From: Paracoccus albicereus | GTDB lineage: Bacteria > Pseudomonadota > Alphaproteobacteria > Rhodobacterales > Rhodobacteraceae | Reading direction: 5' to 3' | NCBI RefSeq assembly: GCF_024359525.1 | Contig: NZ_JAKZEU010000004.1 | Coordinates: forward strand, 248,001 to 312,000 | Length of the DNA: 64,000 nt | Shown here: one piece after another, positions 37,505 through 46,319 of the stretch | Layout of the letters: every line of letters begins with the position of its first letter | Position numbering within the stretch: position 1 is the first letter of the stretch | Program-made: the position numbers and the translations under genes | The notes under the pieces: model-generated | Database searches by the model: none | What the model was told of the DNA's origin: nothing | What the model saw: only the letters and a program-made list of their open reading frames with translations

Positions 37505-38446
37505 ATGACCGTATCGCGCATCGCAGTGGTGCTGGCGCTGAGTGCCGGCCTCGTCGCACCCGCTTCCGCTCAGGAATCCGAAGAGTGCCGTAGCCTGGTC
37601 TTTTCGGATGTCGGCTGGACCGACATCACCGCGACCACGGCGCTGGCGACGACGGTGCTGGATGCCCTTAGCTACGAGACGGAGATCAAGGTGCTGTCCG
37701 TGCCGGTGACCTTCACCGGGCTGTCGACCGACGACATCGATATCTTCCTCGGCACCTGGATGCCGACGATGGAGGCCGATATCGCTCCCTATCGAGAGGC
37801 CGGCACGGTTGAGGACGTGCGCGTGAACCTGACCGGCGCCAAATATACGCTAGCGACGAACAAGGCGGGTGCGGACGCAGGGATCACGACCTTTGACGCC
37901 ATTGCCGCGCAGAAGGATGCGCTGGACGGCAAGATCTACGGGATCGAGCCCGGCAACGATGGAAACCGCCTGCTGCTGGAGATGGTGGCCGAGGACAAGT
38001 TCGGGCTGGGCACGTTCGAGGTGATCGAATCCAGCGAACAGGGCATGCTGGCGCAGGTCGCCCGTGCCGACGGTGCGGGCGAGCCGGTTGTCTTCCTGGG
38101 ATGGGAGCCTCATCCGATGAACGCCAATTTCGAGCTGACCTATCTTGAAGGCGGCGACGACGTCTTCGGCCCCAATCTTGGCGGGGCGGAGGTTCATACC
38201 GTGACGCGCGCCGGACTTTCGGAAGATTGCCCGAATATCGGCAAGTTCCTCACAAACCTGCAATTCACCCTGCCGATGGAGAACGAGGTGATGGGCGCGA
38301 TCCTGGACGACGGCCAAGCACCCGACGCCGCCGCGACCGAATGGCTGAAAGCCAATCCCGATGCCGCAGCAGGCTGGCTGGACGGCGTCACCACCGTCGA
38401 TGGCGGCGATGCGCAGGCTGCGCTGGACGAAGCGCTGGCAAGCTGA
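37505..38446 (+). CDS. choX: Choline ABC transporter, periplasmic binding protein
   Basis: A 313-residue exported binding protein (signal peptide about 1-22, ending ASAQ). It has the aromatic residues expected for a quaternary-ammonium cage: FSDVGWTDITATTA, LGTWMPTMEADI and FLGWEPHPMN. The set matches ChoX of Rhizobiales and Rhodobacterales. I chose the ATG at 37505, with the signal peptide beginning MTVSRIAVV. It is the first gene of choXWV, divergent from the bet operon. Confidence 0.92.
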   Translation: MTVSRIAVVLALSAGLVAPASAQESEECRSLVFSDVGWTDITATTALATTVLDALSYETEIKVLSVPVTFTGLSTDDIDIFLGTWMPTMEADIAPYREAGTVEDVRVNLTGAKYTLATNKAGADAGITTFDAIAAQKDALDGKIYGIEPGNDGNRLLLEMVAEDKFGLGTFEVIESSEQGMLAQVARADGAGEPVVFLGWEPHPMNANFELTYLEGGDDVFGPNLGGAEVHTVTRAGLSEDCPNIGKFLTNLQFTLPMENEVMGAILDDGQAPDAAATEWLKANPDAAAGWLDGVTTVDGGDAQAALDEALAS

Positions 38447-38522
38447 TCGAAAATGCGGGCGGGGCGCCGCTGGTGTCCTGCCCGACCAAGAATTTGAACG
38501 ACGACAGGAAAACGGATCACGC

Positions 38523-39371
38523 ATGGAGCAACTGACCGCGCTTGTCACCGATAACAAGATCCCGGTCGGGCGAGTCGCAAAATCGGCGTTCGACTGGCTG
38601 AATTCGAATGCCGCCTGGATCTTCAATGCGCTTTCCACCGCGATGGAGGCGCTGATCGGCACCGTGCTGTCATTGCTTGAAGCACCTCATCCCTTTGTTT
38701 TCATCGTCGGCGCTGTGGCGCTGACCTGGTTTCTGCAGCGACGCTGGACAACCTGCCTGCTCGTCGCGCTTGGACTGCTGTTCGTTCTGAACCAGGGATA
38801 TTGGACCGAGACGCTCGAATCGCTGACGCTCGTGCTGTCGGCCTGTGTCGTCTGCATGGCCGTGGGCGTTCCGATCGGAATCGCCGTCGCCCACCGACCC
38901 CGGCTTTATGCCTGGATGCGACCTGTTCTGGACCTCATGCAGACGCTGCCGACCTTCGTCTACCTGATCCCGGCGATCGTTTTCTTCGGCATCGGCATGG
39001 TTCCGGGGCTGCTGGCAACCGTGATCTTCGTGCTACCCGCGCCGATCCGGCTGACGCAACTCGGGATCAGTTCGACCCCGCAACCGCTGATCGAGGCCGC
39101 GACGGCCTTCGGCGCCACGCCGCGCCAGCTTCTGTGGAAGGTCGAACTGCCAAGCGCGCTGCCGCAGATCATGGCCGGTCTGAACCAGACAATCATGCTG
39201 TCGCTGTCGATGGTCGTGATCGCGGCGCTCGTCGGGGCATCGGGCCTCGGCGTCCCCGTGGTCCGCGCGCTGAACAGCGTGAACACGGCACTCGGTTTCG
39301 AATCAGGTTTCGTGATCGTCATCGTCGCGATCATGCTTGACCGGATGCTGCGGCTGGAGGGACGCAAATGA
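38523..39371 (+). CDS. choW: Choline ABC transporter permease
   Basis: A 282-residue ProW/OpuAB-type permease with six predicted helices. The segment PVLDLMQTLPTFVYLIPAIVFFGIGMVPGLLATVIF and the EAA-like loop LIEAATAFGATPRQLLWKVELPSALP are family hallmarks. The ATG at 38523 follows choX by 76 bp. Its end overlaps choV by 4 bp (ATGA). Confidence 0.93.
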   Translation: MEQLTALVTDNKIPVGRVAKSAFDWLNSNAAWIFNALSTAMEALIGTVLSLLEAPHPFVFIVGAVALTWFLQRRWTTCLLVALGLLFVLNQGYWTETLESLTLVLSACVVCMAVGVPIGIAVAHRPRLYAWMRPVLDLMQTLPTFVYLIPAIVFFGIGMVPGLLATVIFVLPAPIRLTQLGISSTPQPLIEAATAFGATPRQLLWKVELPSALPQIMAGLNQTIMLSLSMVVIAALVGASGLGVPVVRALNSVNTALGFESGFVIVIVAIMLDRMLRLEGRK

Positions 39372-40396
39372 GCGAAACTGCACCGAATGCCGTCGAGTTC
39401 GACCGGGTCAGCATCGTCTTCGGCGACAAGCCTCGATCCGCCCTGCCCCTGATGGATCAGGGGCTGAGCCGGGGCGAAATCAAGGCAAAGACGGGTCAGG
39501 TCCTGGGCGTTCACGATTGTTCGCTGAGCGTCGCGCAGGGAGAGATCGTCGTACTGATGGGTCTTTCGGGTTCCGGCAAGTCGACGCTTCTGCGGGGGGT
39601 CAACGCCCTGAACCGCGTCTGCCGCGGAGAAGTTCGGGTCTGGGACGGCAGCAAGATGGTCTCGGTCACCGGATCGGGTCAGCGCGGGTTGCGTGATCTG
39701 CGGTTGAAGACGGTGGCGATGGTCTTCCAGCAATTCGGTCTGCTCCCGTGGCGGACTGTCCGGGACAATGTCGGTCTTGGACTGGAGCTTGCTGGGCAGG
39801 ACGCCTCTGTGCGCAGACAGGCTGTCGAACGTCAGCTCGATATCGTGGGCCTTTCGGAATGGGCCGACCGCAAGGTCGGCGATCTGTCGGGCGGGATGCA
39901 GCAACGCGTGGGGCTGGCCCGGGCCTTCGCGACCGACGCGCCGATCCTGTTGATGGACGAACCATTCAGCGCGCTCGATCCGCTGATCCGCACCCGTCTG
40001 CAGGACGAATTGCTGGACCTGCAGCGTCGGACACGCCGGACCATCGTCTTCGTCAGCCATGATCTGGACGAAGCGTTCAAGCTGGGAAACCGGATCGCGC
40101 TGATGGAGGGCGGGCGAATCGTCCAGACCGGTACGGCGCGGCAGATCATCGCCAATCCGGCCAGCGAGTACGTCGCGGACTTCGTGGCCCACATGAATCC
40201 GCTGAACGTGCTGACCGCAGAAGACCTTGCCGAGGATGGTGACCATGTCGCCGGACAGCCCATCCCGCGCGATACGCCCTTGCGCGCTGTGATGGAACGA
40301 CTGTGCGACGCTGATCGCGTGGCACTTGAAGGCGGAGGCTGCGTGTCTCGCGCCCGCGCGCTGGCGACGCTGTCGGGGAATGGCAGCGTAGGCTAA
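39368..40396 (+). CDS. choV: Choline ABC transporter ATP-binding protein
   Basis: A 342-residue ProV-type ATPase. Walker A is GLSGSGKS (about 65-72), the Q-loop VFQQFGLLPWRTV, the signature LSGGMQQR and Walker B ILLMDEPFSALDP follow, and a short C-terminal extension replaces full CBS domains. It completes the choline importer choXWV. The stop lies 4 bp from the end of the convergent exporter permease gene at 40401. Confidence 0.94.
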   Translation: MSETAPNAVEFDRVSIVFGDKPRSALPLMDQGLSRGEIKAKTGQVLGVHDCSLSVAQGEIVVLMGLSGSGKSTLLRGVNALNRVCRGEVRVWDGSKMVSVTGSGQRGLRDLRLKTVAMVFQQFGLLPWRTVRDNVGLGLELAGQDASVRRQAVERQLDIVGLSEWADRKVGDLSGGMQQRVGLARAFATDAPILLMDEPFSALDPLIRTRLQDELLDLQRRTRRTIVFVSHDLDEAFKLGNRIALMEGGRIVQTGTARQIIANPASEYVADFVAHMNPLNVLTAEDLAEDGDHVAGQPIPRDTPLRAVMERLCDADRVALEGGGCVSRARALATLSGNGSVG

Positions 40397-40400
40397 ACGG

Positions 40401-41276
40401 TCAGCCGTTCAGCAGGTCCCGGTGATAGCGCAACAGCAGCGTCAAACCCAACGTCAGGCAGATCAATCCGACCCCGAAAACGTAGGCAGGGCTGACATAG
40501 TCGCCAGAATAGCTGGGATAGAACGCCTTTCGCATCTGCCCCACCACATGAACAAGTGGGTTCCACCAAAGCCAGTCACGCCACGGTTGCGGGACTGTAT
40601 CAAACATGAAGATGACGCAGGACGCGATCATCAATGGCCGGTTGAGGATCATCCACACCTTCTGCCACCACGGAAAACCGGTGAACAGGAAGCAGTTCAG
40701 AACCCCGATCCCCAGCCCCAACACTCCGGCCATCGCCAGACTTAGGGCGATTTCGGGCAGTTGCGGATCGGTCCGGGTTTCCATCGTCAGCGTGATGCCG
40801 GCGAAAACGATGTATGCCACCAGAAGTTGAGTCACGACGTTTGTGAACAGCCGGCCAAGTATGGCGTCCATGAAAGTGACGGCTGGGTAGGCCAGTAGCG
40901 AACGAGAGAACTGAATCGCCTGGGACAGCTTCTGAGAGATGTCCGAATAGAACAGGAACGGAACCAGCCCCGTTGCATAGAAGATCGCGAAGTTGGTCCC
41001 GATCGGCGGATTGCGGAAACCGAGCGAAAAGATGATGGCAAGGATCATGATCCCGCCCACCGGCTCGGCGATGGCCCACAAATAGCCGCCGGATACCCGT
41101 CCGTAGCTCGTCGACATTTCCCGCAGGACAAGGGCGCCGATAGCCCGGCCACTGCCCCAGCTGCGCCGACGCGTCACCGGACGCAGTGTCGGCGTGGCCC
41201 TATTCTTGCTGGCAGCGACCCTTGGAAAGGGCGGAATCGCCGCAATTGATGGGGGTGGTGTCTCGGTTGTGGACAT
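40401..41276 (-). CDS. Polysaccharide ABC exporter permease (KpsM/BexB type)
   Basis: A 291-residue ABC-2 type permease. After a Pro/Arg-rich cytoplasmic N-terminus it has six helices; REMSTSYGRVSGGYLWAIAEPVGGIMILAIIFS and FPWWQKVWMILNRPLMIASCVIFMFDTVPQPWRDWLWWNPLVHVVGQMRKAFYP are typical of KpsM/Wzm exporters. Start chosen at the ATG at 41276 (MSTTETPPPS). It is divergent from the kpsE- and kpsT-like genes and should form the exporter with the latter. Confidence 0.9.
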   Translation of the reverse strand: MSTTETPPPSIAAIPPFPRVAASKNRATPTLRPVTRRRSWGSGRAIGALVLREMSTSYGRVSGGYLWAIAEPVGGIMILAIIFSLGFRNPPIGTNFAIFYATGLVPFLFYSDISQKLSQAIQFSRSLLAYPAVTFMDAILGRLFTNVVTQLLVAYIVFAGITLTMETRTDPQLPEIALSLAMAGVLGLGIGVLNCFLFTGFPWWQKVWMILNRPLMIASCVIFMFDTVPQPWRDWLWWNPLVHVVGQMRKAFYPSYSGDYVSPAYVFGVGLICLTLGLTLLLRYHRDLLNG

Positions 41277-41372
41277 GACCGATCGTGAAGCAGGGCCTGC
41301 GCGGACACGCTGGCAATGGTGCGCCATCTTATGTATGAGTGCGGCTTAGAGATCAACAGACAGGCGGCACGC

Positions 41373-42848
41373 ATGGCCGGCCCCACGCCCACCCCGAATG
41401 CCGCATCGCCCCGTGATGTCCAACCGCAACAAGATCGGGACAACGGCGGAGCAACACCAGCCGAAAACCAGCGACCGGCGTTTCTGAACAAGCCGCGGAT
41501 CGCGGCGACGTCCGAATCCGAGGGCGCGGCAGGACGCACGCGCGCCACCCCCGCACAAGCGGCTTCGTCAAACGTCGCGCCGCGCCAGGCGGGACCCGCC
41601 GCACAGGCGGCCCGCGCCGCTCAGCCGGGAGTCGCAAACCGTCCTGCGCCCGCTCAGCCGGGAAGGCCGGGTGCGCCTGCTAAGCCGCGCCCGCCAGGCG
41701 CCGCGCAGGTCGCGCATGCCCCCGTCGCACCGCCCGCATCACGCGCCAGGCTCGGGCTGCGCCATATCGGCGTCGCACTGTCGTTCCTGATCCTCGTCTT
41801 GATCCCTGTTCTGGTTGCCGCGTGGTACCTCTACCAACGTGCGGCGGATCAATATGCCTCCTATCTAGGCTTCTCGGTGCGCAGCGAGTCCGCTCCTGCA
41901 GCGGCCGAACTGCTAGGCGGGCTTGGAGAAATGGCCGGGCTTGGCAACAGTTCAGGCAGCGACACGGACATTCTCTACAAGTACATTCAGAGCCATGAGC
42001 TGGTGCAGCGCATTGATCAGCAACTTGATCTGCGCGCCATCTGGTCAAAGCCGAAAAACGATCCGATCTTCTCTTATCGCGGTGACTCCTCACTCGAAGA
42101 TTTGATTGACGCGTGGGAAGACAAGGTCCGCGTCTATTACGATAACGGCATGATCGACCTGCGCATTCTCGCCTTCGATCCGGCCGATTCGCAGAAGATC
42201 GGCGAAGCGATCCTCAGCGAAAGCTCGGCGATGATCAACGCGATCAACGACGTCGCGCGCGAGGATACGATCCGCTATTCGCGCGAGGAACTGGACGTCG
42301 CCGAAGAAAGACTACGGCAGGCACGCTCGGCGATGACCGCCTTCCGCAATGCCCATCAGATCGTCGATCCGACGGCCGACGTGGCCGGTCAGGCGGGTGT
42401 GCTGGCAGGGCTCCAACAACAGCTTGCCGAAGCGCTCATCCAACTGGGCGTGCTGCGGTCGAATGCGCAGCCGAACGATCCGCGCATCGAACAGAGCCAG
42501 CTGCGGGTCGATGTGATCCGCCAGCAGATCGACGAAGAGCGCCTCAAATTCGGCTCCGAGACAACCGAAGGCGAGCAGCTGTCCGAGTTGGTTGGCGAAT
42601 ACGAAGGGCTGGTTGTCGATCGTGAATTCGCGGAACGTGCCTATCTCGCAGCGCGGGCAAGTTACGACAGTGCGCTGGCCGAAGCGCAGCGGCAATCTCG
42701 CTATCTGGCGGCCTACGTGCGTCCAACATTGGCAGACCGCCCGGAATACCCACAAAAAGCCAAGCTGATCGGGATTCTCGGCGGCTTCCTGATGCTCATC
42801 TGGATCATCGCAGTGCTGACCTACTACAGCATGCGCGACCGGCGATGA
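41373..42848 (+). CDS. Capsule export inner-membrane protein (KpsE/CtrB/BexC type)
   Basis: A 491-residue polysaccharide co-polymerase-like protein with helices near both ends (about 131-153 and 465-485) and a long periplasmic coiled-coil region between (EELDVAEERLRQARSAMTAFRNAHQIVDP). It bridges the ABC exporter to an outer-membrane channel. The cytoplasmic N-terminus is unusual: about 130 residues rich in Ala, Pro, Gln and Arg. I chose the ATG at 41373 for its AGGCGG ribosome site; upstream starts at 41316 and 41331 are in frame. The stop overlaps the ATPase gene by 4 bp. Confidence 0.88.
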   Translation: MAGPTPTPNAASPRDVQPQQDRDNGGATPAENQRPAFLNKPRIAATSESEGAAGRTRATPAQAASSNVAPRQAGPAAQAARAAQPGVANRPAPAQPGRPGAPAKPRPPGAAQVAHAPVAPPASRARLGLRHIGVALSFLILVLIPVLVAAWYLYQRAADQYASYLGFSVRSESAPAAAELLGGLGEMAGLGNSSGSDTDILYKYIQSHELVQRIDQQLDLRAIWSKPKNDPIFSYRGDSSLEDLIDAWEDKVRVYYDNGMIDLRILAFDPADSQKIGEAILSESSAMINAINDVAREDTIRYSREELDVAEERLRQARSAMTAFRNAHQIVDPTADVAGQAGVLAGLQQQLAEALIQLGVLRSNAQPNDPRIEQSQLRVDVIRQQIDEERLKFGSETTEGEQLSELVGEYEGLVVDREFAERAYLAARASYDSALAEAQRQSRYLAAYVRPTLADRPEYPQKAKLIGILGGFLMLIWIIAVLTYYSMRDRR

Positions 42849-43507
42849 TCAGACTCGATCGACTGACGAAGACCTATGTGCTGAACGGTCGCCGCAAGAC
42901 GGTCGCGGACGATATCAACGCGGTCTTCCCCACCAATGTATCAGTGGCTTTGCTGGGTCGGAACGGCGCGGGCAAATCGTCGCTTCTGAAGATGATCGCG
43001 GGCACGATGCTGCCGACGTCGGGTCGGATCCTGTCTACGGGGACGATCAGCTGGCCAGTGGGATTTGCGGGTTCGTTCAACGCTGAACTGACGGGCGAGC
43101 AGAACACACGATTCGTTGCACGCATCTACGGGGTCGACACCAAGGAGATGTCGGACTTCGTGAAAGGTTTCGCCGAACTCGGACAGCATTTCTATCTGCC
43201 TTTCCGCACCTACTCGTCCGGGATGCGGGCACGACTGGCTTTCGGCGTGTCGATGGCCGTGCCTTTCGACACCTATCTCGTGGACGAGGTGACGGCGGTC
43301 GGCGACGCGGCATTCCGCGAGAAGTCGAACCGCGTCTTCTACGCACGCATGGAACATGCCGGGGCAATCGTGGTGTCTCACAGCGTTGGCATGTTGCGCG
43401 AGACATGCCAGGCCGGTGCGGTGCTCGAAAAGGGCAAACTAACCTATTTCCATGATATTGAAGAGGCAATTGACCATCATATGGTCAACATGCGCAAGGC
43501 AGGTTGA
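42845..43507 (+). CDS. Polysaccharide ABC exporter ATPase (KpsT type)
   Basis: A 220-residue ATPase of the capsule exporter: Walker A GRNGAGKSS (about 38-46), the degenerate signature TYSSGMRARLAFGVSMAV, and Walker B DTYLVDEVTAVGD, all characteristic of KpsT/Wzt-type subunits without a carbohydrate-binding extension. It overlaps the KpsE-like gene by 4 bp and should pair with the permease at 40401-41276. A 132-bp gap separates it from the first glycosyltransferase. Confidence 0.93.
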   Translation: MIRLDRLTKTYVLNGRRKTVADDINAVFPTNVSVALLGRNGAGKSSLLKMIAGTMLPTSGRILSTGTISWPVGFAGSFNAELTGEQNTRFVARIYGVDTKEMSDFVKGFAELGQHFYLPFRTYSSGMRARLAFGVSMAVPFDTYLVDEVTAVGDAAFREKSNRVFYARMEHAGAIVVSHSVGMLRETCQAGAVLEKGKLTYFHDIEEAIDHHMVNMRKAG

Positions 43508-43639
43508 CGCGACGAGCCAGCTTCCGCCACCGCTTGGGCGCGATGCTTGACAAGATCCGACGGCTGGAACAAACCGCCATCGAACTTACGCGGGCTCGAC
43601 CAAGCTTCGCAGTGAACTGAAGCGGAACCAACTCGAGCC

Positions 43640-45571
43640 ATGTCGATTTTGCGGGTCCTGAACCGGCTGCGCGAGTGGCGCGAGGCTCAAATCTGCGCCC
43701 CTTACTTCGATCGTGTTTATTACCTGCAACAGAACGCGGATGTTGCCCGCAGCGGGGCAGACCCGCTGCACCATTTCCTTCGCTGGGGATGGATGGAAGG
43801 TCGCGATCCAAGTCCCAACTTCTCACTCGAGGACTATCGCAGACAAACGCCTCATTACGATCCGTTGCGAGGCAACCCGCTGACACATGCGATCACGTCA
43901 GGTGTGCTGCACAGGACAGAGTTGCAGCCTCTTCCGGTCCCCGCGATCCGTGAAGAAGGTTCCGCAAACCGCGGCAAAGACGCCTCGACGAACAAAATGC
44001 CCAGCGACGCGGATGTCGAACTCGTCCGCCAAGCGATGGATGAATCATGGTACCTCGAGCGATATCCTGCAGTTGCAACCAGCGGCTTGTCACCGACGAC
44101 GCATTACCTGACCGTCGGCTGGAAATTGGGTTTCGACCCTTCGCCGCGCTTCTCGACCAGCTATTATCTGCAGGGCAATGCGGACCTGCGGAAATATCCC
44201 GACCTCAACCCCTTTGTTCACTACCTGCGTCACGGGAAGAACGAGCCATCGCGGGTCTGGGCCGATGTCGTCAGCGCGGAAGCTGTGGAGCGGTTTCGCG
44301 ATGGCGCCCTGACCGGCGATCTGCGTCGCGCGATAGCGCTCGACCCGCTTGTGGCCTTGCCCGAAGGTCGTCGGGTCGCGAACTCGCCGCTGATCCACTC
44401 AGCAGATGCACGCGCGGCAGTTCGCACGCTGCGTCAACGCTTTGCCGGGCAGCGCTTCGACTATGTCGTGGTTATTCCGCATGTTCGAATGTCAGGCGCG
44501 GCACGCGTCGCGGGTGAGTTCGTGTCTGCACTGTCGCGCACACGGACTGGCAAGCGTGTGTTGGTCGTGCTCACCGACCTGAACGATCTCGAACATCCCG
44601 AATGGTTTCCGGAAGAATGCGAATTCGTCAGGTTGGCAGAGTTCTGGACAGGACCGGTTGCCGAACCGGCCAGGATCGCGGTGCTGCTCGATCTGATTTA
44701 CGAAGTCGAAGCGAAGGCGGTCGTCAACGTCAACAGCCGCCTGTTCTGGAATGCATTGACGACCTACGGCCGGCAATTGCGGCAGGAACTTGCGATCGGA
44801 ACATATCTGTTCACTTGGGAAGAGACGCTGGCAGGAAACCGAGTCGGCTACCCGATCCAGTGGTTGCGTGACTGTGTCGGCTGGATGGATGCCATCGCTT
44901 GCGATGCCGGGCACCTGGCAAAGGATGTCTCGACCCGCTTCGGCCTGACCGGCGGTGACCTGGGAAGTGTTCATACCCTGCGCACGCCGATGGACGGTGC
45001 CGGGGGCGCGTTCAGGCCGCGTGCGGAATGCGGTCGGCGTCGGGTTCTTTGGGCGGGACGCTTCGACCGGCAAAAGCGTCCCGATGTCCTGCGCGCGGTA
45101 GCGCTTGCCTGCCCCGATGTCGAATTCGACGTGTATGGGCGCGCTGTGCTTGATGCAGGTCTGGAAAAGCAGTTGCGCGGCATCCCGAACCTTACCCTGC
45201 AGGGTGAATTCGACCGCTTCGATGATGTTGCTGGCAAAGGATACGGGTTGTTCCTTTACACGGCACAATGGGACGGCATGCCGACAATCGTGCTGGATGC
45301 GATCCGCTCAGGACTGCCGGTCATCGCGCCCGATGTTGGCGGTCTGTCCGAAGTCATCGCAAGTGATACCGGCTGGCTGATCGAGAGCCCTGATGACGTC
45401 GAAGGCTACGTCGCCGCGGTCGCCGAAGCTCTTTCCAACCCTGATGCTGCGCGCCTGCGTGCCAGCGCCGCCTTTGACAAGGCACAGGAGATGTTTGCAC
45501 GCGACGCCTACGACGCGGCTGTAGCGCAATTCATGGACGAAATCGATGAGGCTGCAGATGGCCGGACCTGA
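43640..45571 (+). CDS. Multidomain glycosyltransferase with YYLxxNxDV repeats
   Basis: A 643-residue cytoplasmic protein. The N-terminal third has two copies of a motif common in surface-glycan enzymes: YFDRVYYLQQNADVARSGADPLHHFLRWGWMEGRDPSP near 21-68, and a longer one near 135-205 (THYLTVGWKLGFDPSPRFSTSYYLQGNADLRK). The C-terminal half (about 270-640) is a GT4-like (GT-B) fold with VVIPHVRMSGAARVAGEF, RRVLWAGRFDRQKRPDVLR, and DGMPTIVLDAIRSGLPVIAPDVGGLSEVI. The sugar donor is not readable. The reading frame overlaps the next glycosyltransferase by 14 bp. Confidence 0.87.
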   Translation: MSILRVLNRLREWREAQICAPYFDRVYYLQQNADVARSGADPLHHFLRWGWMEGRDPSPNFSLEDYRRQTPHYDPLRGNPLTHAITSGVLHRTELQPLPVPAIREEGSANRGKDASTNKMPSDADVELVRQAMDESWYLERYPAVATSGLSPTTHYLTVGWKLGFDPSPRFSTSYYLQGNADLRKYPDLNPFVHYLRHGKNEPSRVWADVVSAEAVERFRDGALTGDLRRAIALDPLVALPEGRRVANSPLIHSADARAAVRTLRQRFAGQRFDYVVVIPHVRMSGAARVAGEFVSALSRTRTGKRVLVVLTDLNDLEHPEWFPEECEFVRLAEFWTGPVAEPARIAVLLDLIYEVEAKAVVNVNSRLFWNALTTYGRQLRQELAIGTYLFTWEETLAGNRVGYPIQWLRDCVGWMDAIACDAGHLAKDVSTRFGLTGGDLGSVHTLRTPMDGAGGAFRPRAECGRRRVLWAGRFDRQKRPDVLRAVALACPDVEFDVYGRAVLDAGLEKQLRGIPNLTLQGEFDRFDDVAGKGYGLFLYTAQWDGMPTIVLDAIRSGLPVIAPDVGGLSEVIASDTGWLIESPDDVEGYVAAVAEALSNPDAARLRASAAFDKAQEMFARDAYDAAVAQFMDEIDEAADGRT

Positions 45572-46298
45572 TCTGAGCGTCATCGTCTCTGGCCATCGCG
45601 AAGGGCGGTTGGCCGTCGCCTCTCTCCGCAGCATGCAGGCGGCGGTTGCCGCGGCGACATCTGCGGGGATCTCGGTTCAACCTATCCTGGTGTTGGACCG
45701 CCCGGATGACCTGACCCGTCGCGTGTTCAAGGCGCATGCGGATGGCGCGACCATCGAGGTCGAGGTTGATGCAGGCGATCAGGGCGTCGCGCGCAACGCA
45801 GCGGTCGCGCAATCAGATGGACGATGGATCGCGATGCTGGATGCAGACGACCTGTTCCAGGAAAGCTGGCTGGTCCGCGCAAGCCGGTTTCTGGACGAGA
45901 TCGGAGATGCCGGCGTGATCGCGCATCCCGAATTCAACTATTTCTTCGAAGGTCAGGCGACGATCTTTCGTCAGATCGATCAGGACAGTCCGGATTTCGA
46001 TATCGATCATATCCGCCTGCACAATTACTGGGACGCGCTGGCGATGTGCGACCGGAGTATTCACGAGGCGCATCCCTACGCCCTGCGCGACATCCAGAAC
46101 GGCTGGGCGTTCGAGGACTGGCACTTCAACGTCGTAACGCTGGGAAACGGCATCCGCCACAAGGTCGTTCCCGACACCGTCATCTTCAAGCGACGTCAAA
46201 AAGATAGCCAGACGCTCCGGGCGACCGGCAACCGTTCGCGCTTCCGGCGCACGCCTATGGCGTCCTATTCGCACCCCATCTACAAGCACTTCACCTGA
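45558..46298 (+). CDS. Family 2 glycosyltransferase
   Basis: A 246-residue GT-A enzyme: LSVIVSGHREGRLAVASLRSM at the start, RNAAVAQSDGRWIAMLDADDLF holding the DxD metal site, and a C-terminal acceptor part with GWAFEDWHFNVVTLGNG. It would add a sugar to the exported glycan. I chose the ATG at 45558 (GAGG 6 nt upstream); an ATG at 45546 adds four residues. It ends 21 bp before the SqdB-like gene. Confidence 0.88.
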   Translation: MAGPDLSVIVSGHREGRLAVASLRSMQAAVAAATSAGISVQPILVLDRPDDLTRRVFKAHADGATIEVEVDAGDQGVARNAAVAQSDGRWIAMLDADDLFQESWLVRASRFLDEIGDAGVIAHPEFNYFFEGQATIFRQIDQDSPDFDIDHIRLHNYWDALAMCDRSIHEAHPYALRDIQNGWAFEDWHFNVVTLGNGIRHKVVPDTVIFKRRQKDSQTLRATGNRSRFRRTPMASYSHPIYKHFT

Positions 46299-46319
46299 AT
46301 CCAGAAGGATCGACCCTCC

